Under the pieces are notes generated by a model that was given only the letters and a program-made list of their open reading frames with translations, ran no database searches and was not told where the DNA came from. Position numbers and translations under genes: made by a program. 64,000 nucleotides of DNA from JASHVB01 sp963762885 (GTDB taxonomy: Bacteria > Pseudomonadota > Alphaproteobacteria > Acetobacterales > Acetobacteraceae): NCBI GenBank assembly GCA_963762885.1, contig CAVXNH010000054.1, positions 1-64,000 on the forward strand, in the 5' to 3' direction. This document shows positions 8,171 through 17,942 of this stretch, in pieces. Each line of letters opens with the position of its first letter. Position 1 is the stretch's first letter.

Positions 8171-9213
8171 GATTGATCGCAGTATTGATCTGCAACACGC
8201 AACACGATCTTGCCGTGTGGCCTCGGCCGCGCGCCGTCCAGCATCTCGTGAGCAACGCGCGCGTCGGCGAGCGGAAGGACCTCACCGATAGCGGCGTGCA
8301 ACGTGCCTTCTGCGATCATTGTGCCGATTCGGGCCAGCCGTTCCGTGGTGACGTCGACCAGAAAGAACTTCGCCTTGACGCCATATTCCGTGGCGCGTGC
8401 CTGGTCCGGCGAAGCGACGGCGGAAATAAGTGTGCCGCCGCGCTTGAGAACGGCGAAGGAGCGAGGCAGCAGGTCGCCGCCTACCAAATCAATGACTGCA
8501 TCCACTTCGCTTACAGTCGCCTCGAAGCGCGCCGCGTCGGTGTCGATTGTCTCATCAGCGCCGAGGGTTCGCAGACGCGCGGCGTCCTTCGATCTGGCCG
8601 TGGCGATGATACGCATGCCTGCCCAGCGAGCGAGCTGTACGGCAAACGATCCCACACTACCCGCCGCTCCGTGCAGCAGGACGGTCTGGCCGCTTTCGAG
8701 CCGCGCTTCGTCGAATAAGGCCTGCCAGGCTGTCGTCGCAACGACCGGGACTGCCGCAGCCTGGAGGTATTCGAAACCGGCCGGCTTGATGGCGATCATA
8801 TCGGCAGTCGCCAGCGCGTAGTCGGCATAGGCCCCGGTGAACTGTTTGTTGGTCACGCCGAAGACCGGATCGCCGATGGCAAATCCCGTAACGCCGGGGC
8901 CGATGGCCGCGATCACGCCTGACAGGTCTGAGCCCAACGTCAGCGGCAGCGGCTGCGGCAGGGCGCTATGGCCCGCGCGAATCCATGCGTCCCAAGGTCC
9001 GACGCCTGCCGCCACGACGCGAACCAGAACCTCCCTGCTTCCCGGCGCCGCGATTCCAACTTCCTCGAGCGCAATAACTTCAGGGGGACCGAACCGATGT
9101 ATGCGGCACGCCCGGCTCAACGTCGCGCTAGCTGATACCCGTACCCTTTCGCCGATGGGCTTGCCTCCGGTTATCAACAACGACCCCATGCCATAGCTAC
9201 GGACTGCCGGCAT
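8161..9213 (-). CDS. NADP-dependent MDR oxidoreductase (quinone-oxidoreductase type)
   Basis: A zinc-independent medium-chain dehydrogenase/reductase. The N-terminal catalytic domain starts at RIHRFGPPEVIALEEV near residue 37, and the Rossmann motif VLLHGAAGSVGSFAVQLAR lies near 185. The homologous family reduces quinones, enones or similar electrophiles with NADPH. The first ~35 residues have no family counterpart and overlap the end of the downstream-oriented cytochrome gene by 17 bases, so the true start is probably internal, although no good ATG is seen there. The C-terminal DGARPRPHGKIVLRV is typical and complete. Confidence 0.8.
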   Translation of the reverse strand: MPAVRSYGMGSLLITGGKPIGERVRVSASATLSRACRIHRFGPPEVIALEEVGIAAPGSREVLVRVVAAGVGPWDAWIRAGHSALPQPLPLTLGSDLSGVIAAIGPGVTGFAIGDPVFGVTNKQFTGAYADYALATADMIAIKPAGFEYLQAAAVPVVATTAWQALFDEARLESGQTVLLHGAAGSVGSFAVQLARWAGMRIIATARSKDAARLRTLGADETIDTDAARFEATVSEVDAVIDLVGGDLLPRSFAVLKRGGTLISAVASPDQARATEYGVKAKFFLVDVTTERLARIGTMIAEGTLHAAIGEVLPLADARVAHEMLDGARPRPHGKIVLRVADQYCDQSCR

Positions 9214-9988
9214 AATACCGACTGGCGGCAGCGATCTCGGCCGGCGTCATGCCGCGTGCTACGTTGCGCATCTGCTGGTCGATATCGTTTCGCCGCGTTC
9301 CGTTGGCGAAGGCGTCGAGCTGCGCTTGCAGGTAGGCGACGGGCTGGCCCTCTAGCCACGGAGCGCCGATCTTACTGCCCAGTTCGCCATGGCACGCGCC
9401 GCATGGTGCGATGTTGCGCATCGGCGCACCGTCTGCGACGATACGAGGCGTGCCTCCGTCAGCGGCGCTCTCGTCGTGGACACGTGGCAGATAGGCGTAA
9501 TACGCGGCGAGATCACGCATATCGCGATCGCTCAGGTCGGCCACGAGAGGCATCATGATCGCGCTGCTACGTGCGCCGCTTTTGAAGTCCGCCAGTTCCT
9601 TGTAGATCGTGCCCGGATATTGCCCTGCCAGGTTGGGCGTATTCGCCAGGCTCATGCCGCGTGCGCCGTGGCACATGGTGCAACGCAATGCCAGCGTCGC
9701 GCCACGACCGATCAACTCCGCGCCGGCGTCACGCAGCATGCCGGGGATGATTTCGACCTGTGTGGTCGGATAACTGGCCTGCACGACGGGTTGCGCGGCC
9801 GGAACAGCGTGAATCAAGCCAGCCGCGGAGCAAATCGCATCCCAGAGACCGCGGAATTGCTCGCCGCGTTGTTCGTACGGCAGCCACGCGAAACCCAGGA
9901 CGATAGAGGCGACCACGATACCGGCGGCTGCGCCGACGCTGGTGACGACCCAACGATCGCGCAGCAGCGGACGCCAATCCCGGTTCAT
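9197..9988 (-). CDS. Membrane-anchored di-haem cytochrome c
   Basis: A 263-residue protein with an N-terminal membrane anchor (VTSVGAAAGIVVASIVLGFAWL) and two CxxCH haem-binding motifs, CTMCH near residue 103 and CGACH near 195. Each is followed by a cytochrome-c4-like segment including a methionine ligand candidate. It lies last in the ba3-oxidase operon and overlaps the subunit I stop by four bases. It probably passes electrons from the periplasmic pool to the oxidase. The start ATG (MNRDWRPLLRD) is supported by this overlap. Confidence 0.85.
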   Translation of the reverse strand: MNRDWRPLLRDRWVVTSVGAAAGIVVASIVLGFAWLPYEQRGEQFRGLWDAICSAAGLIHAVPAAQPVVQASYPTTQVEIIPGMLRDAGAELIGRGATLALRCTMCHGARGMSLANTPNLAGQYPGTIYKELADFKSGARSSAIMMPLVADLSDRDMRDLAAYYAYLPRVHDESAADGGTPRIVADGAPMRNIAPCGACHGELGSKIGAPWLEGQPVAYLQAQLDAFANGTRRNDIDQQMRNVARGMTPAEIAAASRYYAGSP

Positions 9989-11611
9989 CGTGCTGATCCC
10001 ACGCGTATGACCGGTACGTCGGTGCCTTGTGTCGCGAGCAGATGTGCGATGGGAAAGCCGTAGTTGATGATGGTGAGGCCGATCATCAGGCTGAGCCACA
10101 GGCCGAAGCCATTCAGCGCGGCGGGGAGCGTGCGCGGCGGGTGTATGGCGACGCTGAAGCGGTAGCTGCCCGGCTCTAAGCGCGCCGACATCTGGCCGCG
10201 TGCCAGCACCAGAAGGAACAGCGCGCCGGAAACCACCAGAATGGCGCCGCCGATCACCGACATCACGACGGATGCCGCTTGCTCGGCGATGACCGGATCG
10301 GTGTAGTCGTAGAACGCCATGCGCCGCGGCATGCCGAGAACGCCGACGTAATGCCATGGGAACGTCAGCACGATCATGCCGATGCACCACAGCCAAAGCT
10401 GCGTCCGCATCAGGCCGAGACTGTCCAGCGCTCGGCCCGTCAAATGCGGCCAGGTGTCGTAGGCGATGATGAAATACATGATGACGATGGCGCCGGCGAA
10501 GATCAGATGGAAGTGCCCGGTGACCCACTGCGTATTATGGATCGTGGTGTTGAGCTGATAGCTCATGTTGATAATGCCGCCGGCGCCGCCAAAGCCAAGC
10601 ATGACAAAGGAAAATGCAACGCCAAGCATGACCGGGTTGCGCCAGGGCAATTTCGTCAGCCATCCCAGCGCCCCCCTGCCGCCGCGCAATCGTGCCGCGA
10701 TTTCGACCGATGCGCAGATGGTGAAGACGGTCAGCAGAGTCGGTATGGTAACCAAGCCGGTGAACACCGAGTGCAGGAACTTGAATCCGGAGCCGACCTG
10801 TGGGTCCTCGAACACGTGGTGGATGCCGATCGGCATGGCGACGACAAGGAACAGGATGAAGGAGATCCGCCCCATCTGGTCGCTGAACAGCTTGCCGCCG
10901 ATCGCCCGCGGAACGATCGTGTAGTAGGCGATGTAGGCCGGCATCAGCCAGAAATAGACGATCGCGTGCAAAGTCCAGGAGAACAGGACGCGCGCGAGGC
11001 CGGCGTCGATCGTGTCGGTCAGGCCGATGGCGACCGGGGATGATCTGGAAGATCAGTTCGAGCGCGGCGCCAACCGCCGTCCATCCCCAAAGCAACGACC
11101 CCGCGACCGATGCGAACATCGCGAACGGTACCGGCGCTCCGGGGTTCTGTCGCTTCCACACGTACAGGTTCACCGACATCAGCGCGACCCAGATCCAGGA
11201 GCCGACGACGACGAGCACTACCCCGATGTAATAGAACGCATTGCCGATCATCGGCGGGTAGAAGGTGTAGAGTACTGAGGCCCGGCCCATCGCGACAGGG
11301 ACCACCGCGGTGACCGTGCCGATGGCGACGAGAGCCAAGCCCGCCCATGCCCAGCGCAAGCCAACCAGCGGGCGTTGCAAGGCAGCCTCGGTTACGAAGT
11401 AGCCGAACCCCATCGCGACGAGGGTCGGAAACACGTAGCCCATCGTGGTGCCGTGCGCGGTGACGGAGCGGTAATAGAGCTCGGGATCGCCGATCCACGC
11501 GTGCAGCGGGCTGCGCACGAACATCTGCCACTCGCCCAGCAGCAGCGCCGCGCCGAAGCTTCCGAAGGCCAGCCAGAAATGCGCCAGGATCATCCGTCTA
11601 CTGGGCAACAC
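9985..11611 (-). CDS. ba3-type cytochrome c oxidase subunit I (one frameshift)
   Basis: Haem-copper oxidase catalytic subunit that reduces O2 in the cytoplasmic membrane. The first part (MILAHFWLAFGSF... to ALELIFQIIP) and the second (LTDTIDAGLARVLFSWTLHAIVYFWLMPAYIAYY... to the end) lie in different frames joined near 11036. Removing one base from a GGGG run there restores a continuous protein with the binuclear-centre histidines (HAIVYFW, EDPQ, HHVFE, HNTQWVTGHFH). The divergent pattern fits the B/ba3 family rather than cbb3 or aa3. It sits between subunit II and a di-haem cytochrome. The frameshift is probably a sequence error because every other feature is intact. Confidence 0.85.
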
Positions 11612-12165
11612 AGCTCAACCTCCTGGTATCCGCCGCCAGCCGCGCGAACTCTGTCTTGTCGATGACCTTGATCCGGCCCCACATGCCCTCATGGCCGAAG
11701 CCGCAGAACTCGTGGCAGGGCATGTGCCGTTCGCCCGGGGTGGAGAAACGCGCCGGGATGCTGGAAATGTAGCCTGGCACCAGCATGAGGTTGATGGCGG
11801 TCCCGGTGATCAGGAACCCATGCACCACGTCAGCGCTGGTGACGCGGAAGGTGATCGGCGTGTCCGTCGGCACCAGGATGCATTGCGGCGTGAACGAGTA
11901 TTGCTGGCCGACCGCGCGCACGAGGACCGAGCCGTCAGGTTGCAGGGCACTGCCGAGGTTGCTCTCAATGAACTCGCCGCCGAGATGCAGCGTGCGTGGA
12001 TCGGCGGTCTCCACGCGGCTTTGCGGCATGCACTGCCTGGTGCACGCCGCCGAATACCGCCATCGCAATGAGCAGTACAATGATGGAGGTGGCGAGTCCT
12101 GCCCAGCGATGCTCGAGGCGCTCGCCTTGGTTCTCGTCATGGCCGGGCGGGGCGGCGTCGCTCAT
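11598..12165 (-). CDS. ba3-type cytochrome c oxidase subunit II (one frameshift)
   Basis: It begins MSDAAPPGHDENQGERLEHR, has one transmembrane helix (LATSIIVLLIAMAVFGGVH), then a cupredoxin domain with the CuA motif CHEFCGFGHEGM near the C-terminus, which accepts electrons from cytochrome c. The anchor and the copper domain are in different frames; they join near 12020 and one base change would fuse them. The start overlaps the small upstream subunit (ATGA). The stop overlaps the start of subunit I by 14 bases, so the oxidase genes are translationally coupled. Confidence 0.82.
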
Positions 12166-12332
12166 GGTGCCCCCGCGCGCGGCACGAACACCAGCAGATA
12201 GAAGGCAAACCAGATCGCCACGACGATGAACGTCGCGATACCGGCCAATGCAACGGCCCCGGCGGCTCGGCTCATTATAGGCCGCTCGAACGCATCGCCA
12301 GCGCCGGTTTCGATTGGTTCCGAGTTCAGCAT
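12162..12332 (-). CDS. Small oxidase subunit (subunit IIa-like)
   Basis: A 56-residue protein consisting of a short polar N-terminus and one transmembrane helix, ALAGIATFIVVAIWFAFYLLV. Its place directly before subunit II, with an ATGA overlap, matches the small single-helix subunit IIa of ba3 oxidases, which stabilises the complex. Sequence identity is too little for a firm family call, so the assignment rests on size, topology and position. The ATG at 12332 is taken because the longer frame has no upstream conservation. Confidence 0.6.
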   Translation of the reverse strand: MLNSEPIETGAGDAFERPIMSRAAGAVALAGIATFIVVAIWFAFYLLVFVPRAGAP

Positions 12333-12339
12333 GGTGGCA

Positions 12340-13590
12340 TCAATCCAAAGGTGAGGTACGGAGTTGATTTGCATCACTCGCGGAGACCGGGGCGCCACGG
12401 TTGCCCCAGGCAGCCCTTATGTAAGTGACGACCGCGGCAACCTCGTCATCAGACAGGCGCTGTGCGAAGGGCGGCATGCCATAGGGCCTCGGATTGCCTT
12501 GCGTGCCCGGCGGGAAACCGCCGTTCAGCACCATGCGGATCGGGTTCACCGCGGACTGCATCTGAATCGAAGGATTGCCCGCCAGTGGCGGATACGCGGG
12601 CGGCATGCCGCGGCCATCGCTGGCATGACAGATGGCGCAGCGCGCCTGGTAAACCGTCTGGCCCAAATTCACCAGCAGGCTGCTCTCGGGCGTCGGAATG
12701 TGGGTGGTTTCCGTCGCGGGTGGCGTGCCCTCGCTGAGGCCCTTCAGATAGACCGCCATCGCGCGGACATCCGTGTCGTTCAGATATTGCGTGCTGTCGA
12801 ACACGACTTCCGCCATGGGTCCGTAGACAGCGCCTCGATGTGACACCCCGCTGCGCAGAAGTTCGACGATCTCGTCGATGCTCCAGTCGCCGAGGCCGGC
12901 CTCCTTGTCGGAGGTCAGCGACGGCGCGTACCAGTTCTGCATGGGGATCAGGCCGCCCTGGAACGCTTGCGACTGCGTGTTGCCGCCCAGGGCATTGATC
13001 GGCGTGTGACACATCCCGCAATGGGCAAGACCCTCGACAAGATAAGCGCCGCGATTCCATTCGGCCGACTTCGCCGGGTCGGGTTGGTACTCGCCTTGGT
13101 TGAAGAATAGCGTGCGCCAACCCAGGATGAGCGAGCGGTTGTCATAGGGAAAGCGCAGGTCCTGCGGCCGGTTCGGCTGATGCACCGGCTGTACCGAACG
13201 AAGATACGCGTAGATGACGTCTGAATCGGCGCGCGTGACCTTGGTGTAGGAACCGTATGGCATGGCCGGGTACATCAACCCGCCATCCGGGAAGCGTCCG
13301 GTATGCAAGGCGGCGTAGAACTGATCGGCTGTCCAGGTGCCGATGCCGGTTTCGCGGTCGGGCGTGATGTTGGACGAATAAAGCGTGCCGAAGGGCGTCG
13401 GCATGGCAAGTCCGCCAGCGAATAGGGCTCCGCCGGGATTGGTATGGCAGGCAATGCAGTCGCCGGCCCGGGCCAGGTATTCGCCCTTGGCGAGCAGCGC
13501 CGCATCCTGAGCATGCGCCAATCGAGACCCGCCGACGTGCAGCAGGACCGCGAGGAGGACGGTGACCAACAGGGTGCGGCAGTTGCGCAT
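12340..13590 (-). CDS. Tri-haem cytochrome c (alcohol/gluconate dehydrogenase subunit-like)
   Basis: A 416-residue secreted cytochrome with a signal peptide (LLVTVLLAVLLHVGGSRLAHA) and three CxxCH motifs: CIACH near residue 47, CGMCH near 190 and CAICH near 325. The domain pattern (GGLAMPTPFGTLYSSNITPD, WNRGAYLVEGLAHC) is that of the membrane-bound cytochrome subunits of alcohol, gluconate and aldehyde dehydrogenases. Here it lies in the ba3-oxidase operon without a dehydrogenase next to it, so it may serve as a general electron donor to the oxidase or work with a remote dehydrogenase. It ends seven bases before the small oxidase subunit. Confidence 0.85.
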   Translation of the reverse strand: MRNCRTLLVTVLLAVLLHVGGSRLAHAQDAALLAKGEYLARAGDCIACHTNPGGALFAGGLAMPTPFGTLYSSNITPDRETGIGTWTADQFYAALHTGRFPDGGLMYPAMPYGSYTKVTRADSDVIYAYLRSVQPVHQPNRPQDLRFPYDNRSLILGWRTLFFNQGEYQPDPAKSAEWNRGAYLVEGLAHCGMCHTPINALGGNTQSQAFQGGLIPMQNWYAPSLTSDKEAGLGDWSIDEIVELLRSGVSHRGAVYGPMAEVVFDSTQYLNDTDVRAMAVYLKGLSEGTPPATETTHIPTPESSLLVNLGQTVYQARCAICHASDGRGMPPAYPPLAGNPSIQMQSAVNPIRMVLNGGFPPGTQGNPRPYGMPPFAQRLSDDEVAAVVTYIRAAWGNRGAPVSASDANQLRTSPLD

Positions 13591-13607
13591 GGTGCTCACC
13601 CCCGCTC

Positions 13608-14307
13608 TCAGTTCGGTTCGCTGCCGCACGCCAATGGCATCGCCAGTGACCCGTGCGGAACCGGTGATGGATCGGCTGGAACGGGACGGGACGCGAGCCA
13701 CGCGGCGACGGCGGTCACGTCGCTCTCGGTCAGGCTGGCAGCAACCAGTTGCATGCAGTCAGGCGCGGGGGCAGTGCGCGTGCCGTAGCGGAATGCGCCC
13801 AGTTGCGCACTGATGTAGCTGGGATGCAGCCCGACAAGGCCGGGAATGGCGGGCTCCATTCCGGTGAGCGTGGGGCCGTGACACCCCGAGCAAGCCGGCA
13901 CGCCGCGTGCGGGATCGCCTTGCGCCACGATCGCCTGGCCTCGCGCCAGGATGCTGGGGCTGACATCGGGGACCGCTGGCGGTGATGGCGGGGGGCGCAG
14001 TCCCGAGAGGTAATCCGCGATCTGCTGAAGATACGAGTTCGGGTAGGTATTCGAGCAGATAGTTCATCGGGGGGTAGCGGCGCCGGTTATCTCGGAAGGC
14101 GACAAGCTGGTGCATCAGGTAACCGGCAGGCTTGCCGGCGAGGCGCGGGAAATAATCGTTGTCCGTGCCCTGGCCCTGCTCACCATGGCAAGCCGCACAG
14201 GCCCGCAGGCGCGCTTCCATCGTGTCGGGCGGACTGGCTGTGGTCTGCGCTGACGCGAACCGCACGACGAGGTTGGTCAGGCCGATGACCAGGGCCAAGC
14301 CCAGCAT
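13608..14307 (-). CDS. Di-haem cytochrome c4-like protein (one frameshift)
   Basis: A signal peptide (MLGLALVIGLTNLVVRFASA) precedes two cytochrome c domains with CAACH near residue 35 and CSGCH near 145, the c4 family layout. The frame breaks near 14041, where removing one base from a GGG run joins LLEYLP to NSYLQQIADYLSGL and restores the linker to the second haem domain. It is the first gene of the oxidase operon. An upstream in-frame ATG at 14388 exists, but the hydrophobic signal supports the start given. Its role is probably electron delivery to the oxidase. Confidence 0.8.
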
Positions 14308-14850
14308 GCGCCCGATAAACGCGTAGCTCGTCGTTCGGCGTTCGAGCGACCGGATAGACACCACCCCACATCGCGAGCGTTCCAACACTCGGCAATCTCC
14401 CGGTCAACGCCGCGTGAACTTGTCGCCAGGACGGAGGCCGTTCTTGTAAAAACGCACTAAAGTTGATGATTCTGCCGCTTTGACCTGGGCGCAATCGTTC
14501 GAACAGCGTGCGGACGGCGGCGCGCCATCGCGTGTTCGAGATCGTCAGCCGACAGTCCCATAGGCGCGCGGCGGCTTTTCGCGTCGTCGGCCGGGCCTGC
14601 CAGCTCGCATCCGACCGGATTGTGCCAAGGGCAGGTGTTCGGTGGCGATCCCTGCCGTTCAGAGGCGGACGGACCAGCATCAACTAGCCACGGCCAAGTT
14701 CACCAGGACTGAACAGGTGGTTTTGACCCACGATGGATCTTCCGGGCGGTTGGTGCAGGTTCCGGCCTTCGGGCGCTTGACCCGAGGGCCGGCCATGACA
14801 CAGCGGATTGTGGCGCGACTGATTGGAGAACTTACTTCCCCAGCAGGGCC
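14308..14850. other. Intergenic region upstream of the oxidase operon
   Basis: About 540 bases with no recognised gene. It must contain the promoter of the minus-strand cytochrome/oxidase operon, but I could not pick -35 and -10 boxes with confidence. Short frames here have no conserved residues. Confidence 0.4.
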
Positions 14851-15843
14851 TTACTGCTGCGGTTGCTCGGCCAGCCACGCAGCCGCGGCGCGGTCGGCGC
14901 CCGAGGGCAGCGGCGCATCGGGGCGCAGGATCCAGGCAATGGTGTCCTCAATCGGCGTGATCCGCTCCTGGTCGCGCATCAGCAGGTGGTAGCCGGCCGG
15001 ATAATACGCCTCGCGCTCGCCCGCAGGCAGGGCGCGCCACGTTGCGGCCGTGGCCTTCTCCGGGATCAGTTCGTCATGTCCGCCGTACAGGAACAGCGCC
15101 GGACCGTGGAATTGCGGCGCCGCGGCCAGCGCGGAATCCATCAGGTCCACCAGTCCGCGGATGGTATCCCAGCGCGTCGCGTGGATGGTCAGCGGATCGT
15201 TCGACAGCCGCCGGATCGCCTCGAAATTGTCGCTGGCCTTGACGTGGACGATGCCGCCGCCGGTGGCTGTCACGCCGGGCATGGTATTGGAGAACAGCCA
15301 CAAGCCGGCGCGAAGGAAGAAGTTCATCTCGGCGCGGCCCCAAACGGCGGGCGCGATCAGCACGTAGCCATCGACCGGAGGCGGGTGTTGCTCTGCCGCC
15401 AGCACCATCAGCACCGCCGCGCCCATGCTCTCTCCCATCAGGATCAGCCTGGTGTGCGGGTAGCGGGCGCGCAGCAACTCGGCCATCTGGCGGGCGTCGT
15501 CCGCCATCTCGTGACCGCCGGCCCACAACCCGCGGTCCGGGGTGGTGCCGAAGCCGCGCTGGTCGGGGGAGAACACCGCGATGCCGGCCGCGGCGAGGTC
15601 CGGCGCCGGGTATTCCCAGGCGTCCCGGCTGTCGTTCATGCCGTGCAGCGCCAGCACAATCGCCCGCGGCGCTTCGTCCGGCATCCAGACGCGGTACGGT
15701 AGCTTCGTGCCGTCCGCCATGGTGAAGTAGCCGGACGTGTCGGGCGGCGCCCCGGTGACGCTTTCCAGGTGCGGCGGCCGCGGCATGGCGCAGCCGGCCA
15801 GCATCAGCAGCGTGAGCAAAAGCGCGCGGACAGGACGGAACAT
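14851..15843 (-). CDS. Lipoprotein alpha/beta hydrolase (lysophospholipase-like)
   Basis: A 330-residue serine hydrolase anchored as a lipoprotein: the N-terminus MFRPVRALLLTLLMLAGC carries a lipobox with Cys18. The hydrolase core shows LALHGMNDSRDAW (oxyanion region), the nucleophile elbow LMGESMGAAVL, and a late D/H pair (YGGHDELIPE and GYHLLMRD). The pattern is that of monoacylglycerol lipase/lysophospholipase family (Hydrolase_4). It should act at the periplasmic side on membrane-derived esters. No clear operon partners. Confidence 0.85.
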   Translation of the reverse strand: MFRPVRALLLTLLMLAGCAMPRPPHLESVTGAPPDTSGYFTMADGTKLPYRVWMPDEAPRAIVLALHGMNDSRDAWEYPAPDLAAAGIAVFSPDQRGFGTTPDRGLWAGGHEMADDARQMAELLRARYPHTRLILMGESMGAAVLMVLAAEQHPPPVDGYVLIAPAVWGRAEMNFFLRAGLWLFSNTMPGVTATGGGIVHVKASDNFEAIRRLSNDPLTIHATRWDTIRGLVDLMDSALAAAPQFHGPALFLYGGHDELIPEKATAATWRALPAGEREAYYPAGYHLLMRDQERITPIEDTIAWILRPDAPLPSGADRAAAAWLAEQPQQ

Positions 15844-15929
15844 CGGCGGCGGCGAGGTTGAAAGCACAGCCCGTATCGCTATCATCTTAGGGCCGATCAC
15901 GCTATCGAGAACTGACCCCAGGAAGCAAA

Positions 15930-16127
15930 ATGTCCGAGGCGCCCGCATTGCCCATGCCCACCGAGACCATCCAGGTGGACGACCGTACCGTCGCCTGCGA
16001 CGGCGGCGATGGCCCGCTCGGCCATCCGCGCGTGTTCCTCTACATCGAGGACAGGTCCGTGATCTGTCCGTATTGCTCGCGGCTGTATGTGCTGGCGCCA
16101 GGAGCAGGGCACGCCGGCGGGCACTGA
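15930..16127 (+). CDS. Zinc-finger domain protein (zf-CHCC, NDUFS6-like)
   Basis: A 65-residue protein of the small CHCC zinc-finger family (COG4391): C23 in VACDGG, H32 in LGHPRVFL, then CPYC as the CxxC pair followed by RLYVL. In alphaproteobacteria this family is related to a mitochondrial complex I accessory subunit. Family, size and all four ligands fit, so the call is secure, but a function in this organism is not demonstrated. It converges with the transporter gene 9 bases downstream. Confidence 0.85.
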   Translation: MSEAPALPMPTETIQVDDRTVACDGGDGPLGHPRVFLYIEDRSVICPYCSRLYVLAPGAGHAGGH

Positions 16128-16135
16128 AGGGCGCG

Positions 16136-17481
16136 CTACGCCGTTTCCTCGACGGCCGGGAGCGTAGCGAACCGGCCTGGCCGGCAACGCCAGCAGCGCG
16201 GTCGCCACGGCGGCGACCGCCGCGAACGCGCACGCGGACAGGAAGATGGCAGGCGGCGGCAGACCCAGCGACAACAGGTAGCCGCCCAGCGGGGCCGCGG
16301 CGATGCCGCCCAACCGCCCGATACCGGTCGCGAACCCGTAGCCGCTGACCCGCATGCGTGCCGGGTAGAGCTTGCCGCAGGCACCGTTCAGGCCGGTCTG
16401 GCTACCGAGCACCGTTGTGCCTGCCAACAGCACTACGGCAAGCAGCGCGACATAGGGCATCGTGACCAGCGCGATCAGCGAAATGAACACGATCCCTGCG
16501 GCGAAATGCACCGTCAGCGACCGGTGCGCGCCAAACCGGTCGATAGCCCAGCCGAGATAGAGCACGGCGAGAATGCCGCCGAGCGGGTACAGGCTGGTCG
16601 CGAACACCGCCTGGGACGGCGTCATGCCGATCAGGTGCAAGACCTCCGGCAGCCAGAAGATGAACAGGAACAGGTCCAGCAGGCTGCAAAAGAAGATGAT
16701 CCACAGCAGCGTCGTTTGCAGCGCATAACCCTCGGCGAACAGCAGCCGGATCGGGTTGCCGCGGGCGACGTCGATCGTATGGGCATTATCCGGCGACGGC
16801 GCGATGGCGAGACGTTGCAGCAAGGCGCGATGGCTGGGCGCGAGGTTCGCCCGCGCAACCAGCAATCGCGGCAATTTAGGCAGCCATCAGTGCGGCGATC
16901 GCCAGCAGCAGCAGCGGGAAGGCGCCGCCGATGACGAAGATCATCTGCCAGCCGAAGCCTTCGTGCAGCAGCAGGGACACCACCTGGCCGCCGACGAAGC
17001 TGCCGAGCGGCGCTCCGGTGAAGGTCAGCATGATCATCCTCGCGCGCAGCCGCTGCGGGGTGTAGTCGCCGGTCAGCGCCACGGTTCCGGCGAACCCTCC
17101 CGCGATGCCCATGCCAGTGAAGAAGCGCGTCATCGCCAGGAAATCCAGCGATGGGGAAACCGCGCTGGCCAGCGAGGCGATGCCGAACACCGTGATGCTG
17201 ATCATCAGCAGCGGCTTACGGCCGTAACGGTCGCCGATCGGGCCGGCGAGCAAGGCGCCCGCCATGATGCCGATGCTCGACCAGAGGAAGGCCAGGGCGA
17301 AGGCCGGCGGTGCGATGTGCCACGCATGGGTCAGCGATGGCACCGACCAGCCGATCGAACCGACGTCGTAGCCGTCGCACATCTGGATCAGGCCGCAGAT
17401 CGCCGCGACGCGAATCTGCAATCCGCCGAGCGGCTGGTTTTCCAGCGCATGCTCTATTGCCGAGAACGATGTCTCCGCCAT
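16136..17481 (-). CDS. MFS transporter, aromatic/organic acid AAHS family (frameshifted)
   Basis: Starting MAETSFSAIEHALENQPLGG, the protein has the AAHS signature MCDGYDVGSIGWSVPSL in helix 1 and GDRYGRKPLLM in the loop 2-3, then five more helices to LLLLAIAALMAA, where a stop breaks the frame near 16872. The remaining helices follow in another frame (LLVARANLAPSHRALL... FCSLLDLFLFIFWLPEVL) and the last residues (FATLPAVEETA) need one more shift near 16165. It would import a carboxylic acid with protons. It could be a real pseudogene, but the sequence conservation of both halves suggests recent lesions or errors. Confidence 0.75.
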
Positions 17482-17708
17482 GGCCGCCGTCCTCCCTGTC
17501 CGCTGTTGCGGAACTTTCCGTTTCGGTCCGGCGCGGCTTTCCGCCGCTTGCTGGTCCGGCAGCGTAGGGCAATACGCCGCCCGGGTGCCACAGGTTTTCG
17601 ATAACTGTCGATTCAATGCTTGGGTTCAGCGAATCCCCGTGCGTGTGGGCACTGTTGGTTGACGGTGGGCTGCAGGCCCTCCAACATGGAGGACTAGGGA
17701 AGCTTCGG
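17482..17708. other. Spacer between transporter and VapB-like gene
   Basis: Divergent promoter region of about 225 bases; no gene recognised. The antitoxin gene has a weak AGGGAAG site about nine bases before its ATG. Confidence 0.35.
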
Positions 17709-17879
17709 ATGGCAACCCCGAACATCAAGAACTTGCCCGACCCTCTGCGCGAAAAACTTAAAGCCCGCGCGAAGCGCAAACGCCGGTCTGTGGCCCAGGA
17801 GGTCATTCGACTTCTGTCCGTCACGCTGGACACGCTGCCGCCGCCCATTCTGGCTGCCATGGAGGGTGAGGAGGCGTGA
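17709..17879 (+). CDS. FitA/VapB-type RHH antitoxin
   Basis: A 56-residue protein reading MATPNIKNLPDPLREKLKAR then AKRKRRSVAQEVIRLLSVTL, the beta strand and two helices of the Arc-like FitA (StbC) antitoxins, with a short acidic tail for toxin binding. Such antitoxins block a PIN-domain toxin and repress their own promoter. The toxin gene that overlaps its stop is destroyed by an IS, so this is now an orphan antitoxin. Confidence 0.75.
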   Translation: MATPNIKNLPDPLREKLKARAKRKRRSVAQEVIRLLSVTLDTLPPPILAAMEGEEA

Positions 17880-17942
17880 GGCTGCTTCTCGATACGCACC
17901 GCTCTGTTTTGATGTTGCGCAAGCGTTCGGCCGGATCTCTTA
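17876..17942 (+). pseudogene. VapC/FitB-type PIN toxin start, interrupted by IS copy 2
   Basis: A GTG overlapping the antitoxin stop begins VRLLLDTH, the PIN-toxin first strand with its essential aspartate. After about eight residues the match to PIN proteins weakens (RSVLMLRKRSAGS), and 22 codons in, the frame enters the IS. No toxin remainder is seen on the far side of the element, so a deletion accompanied or followed the insertion. Confidence 0.6.
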
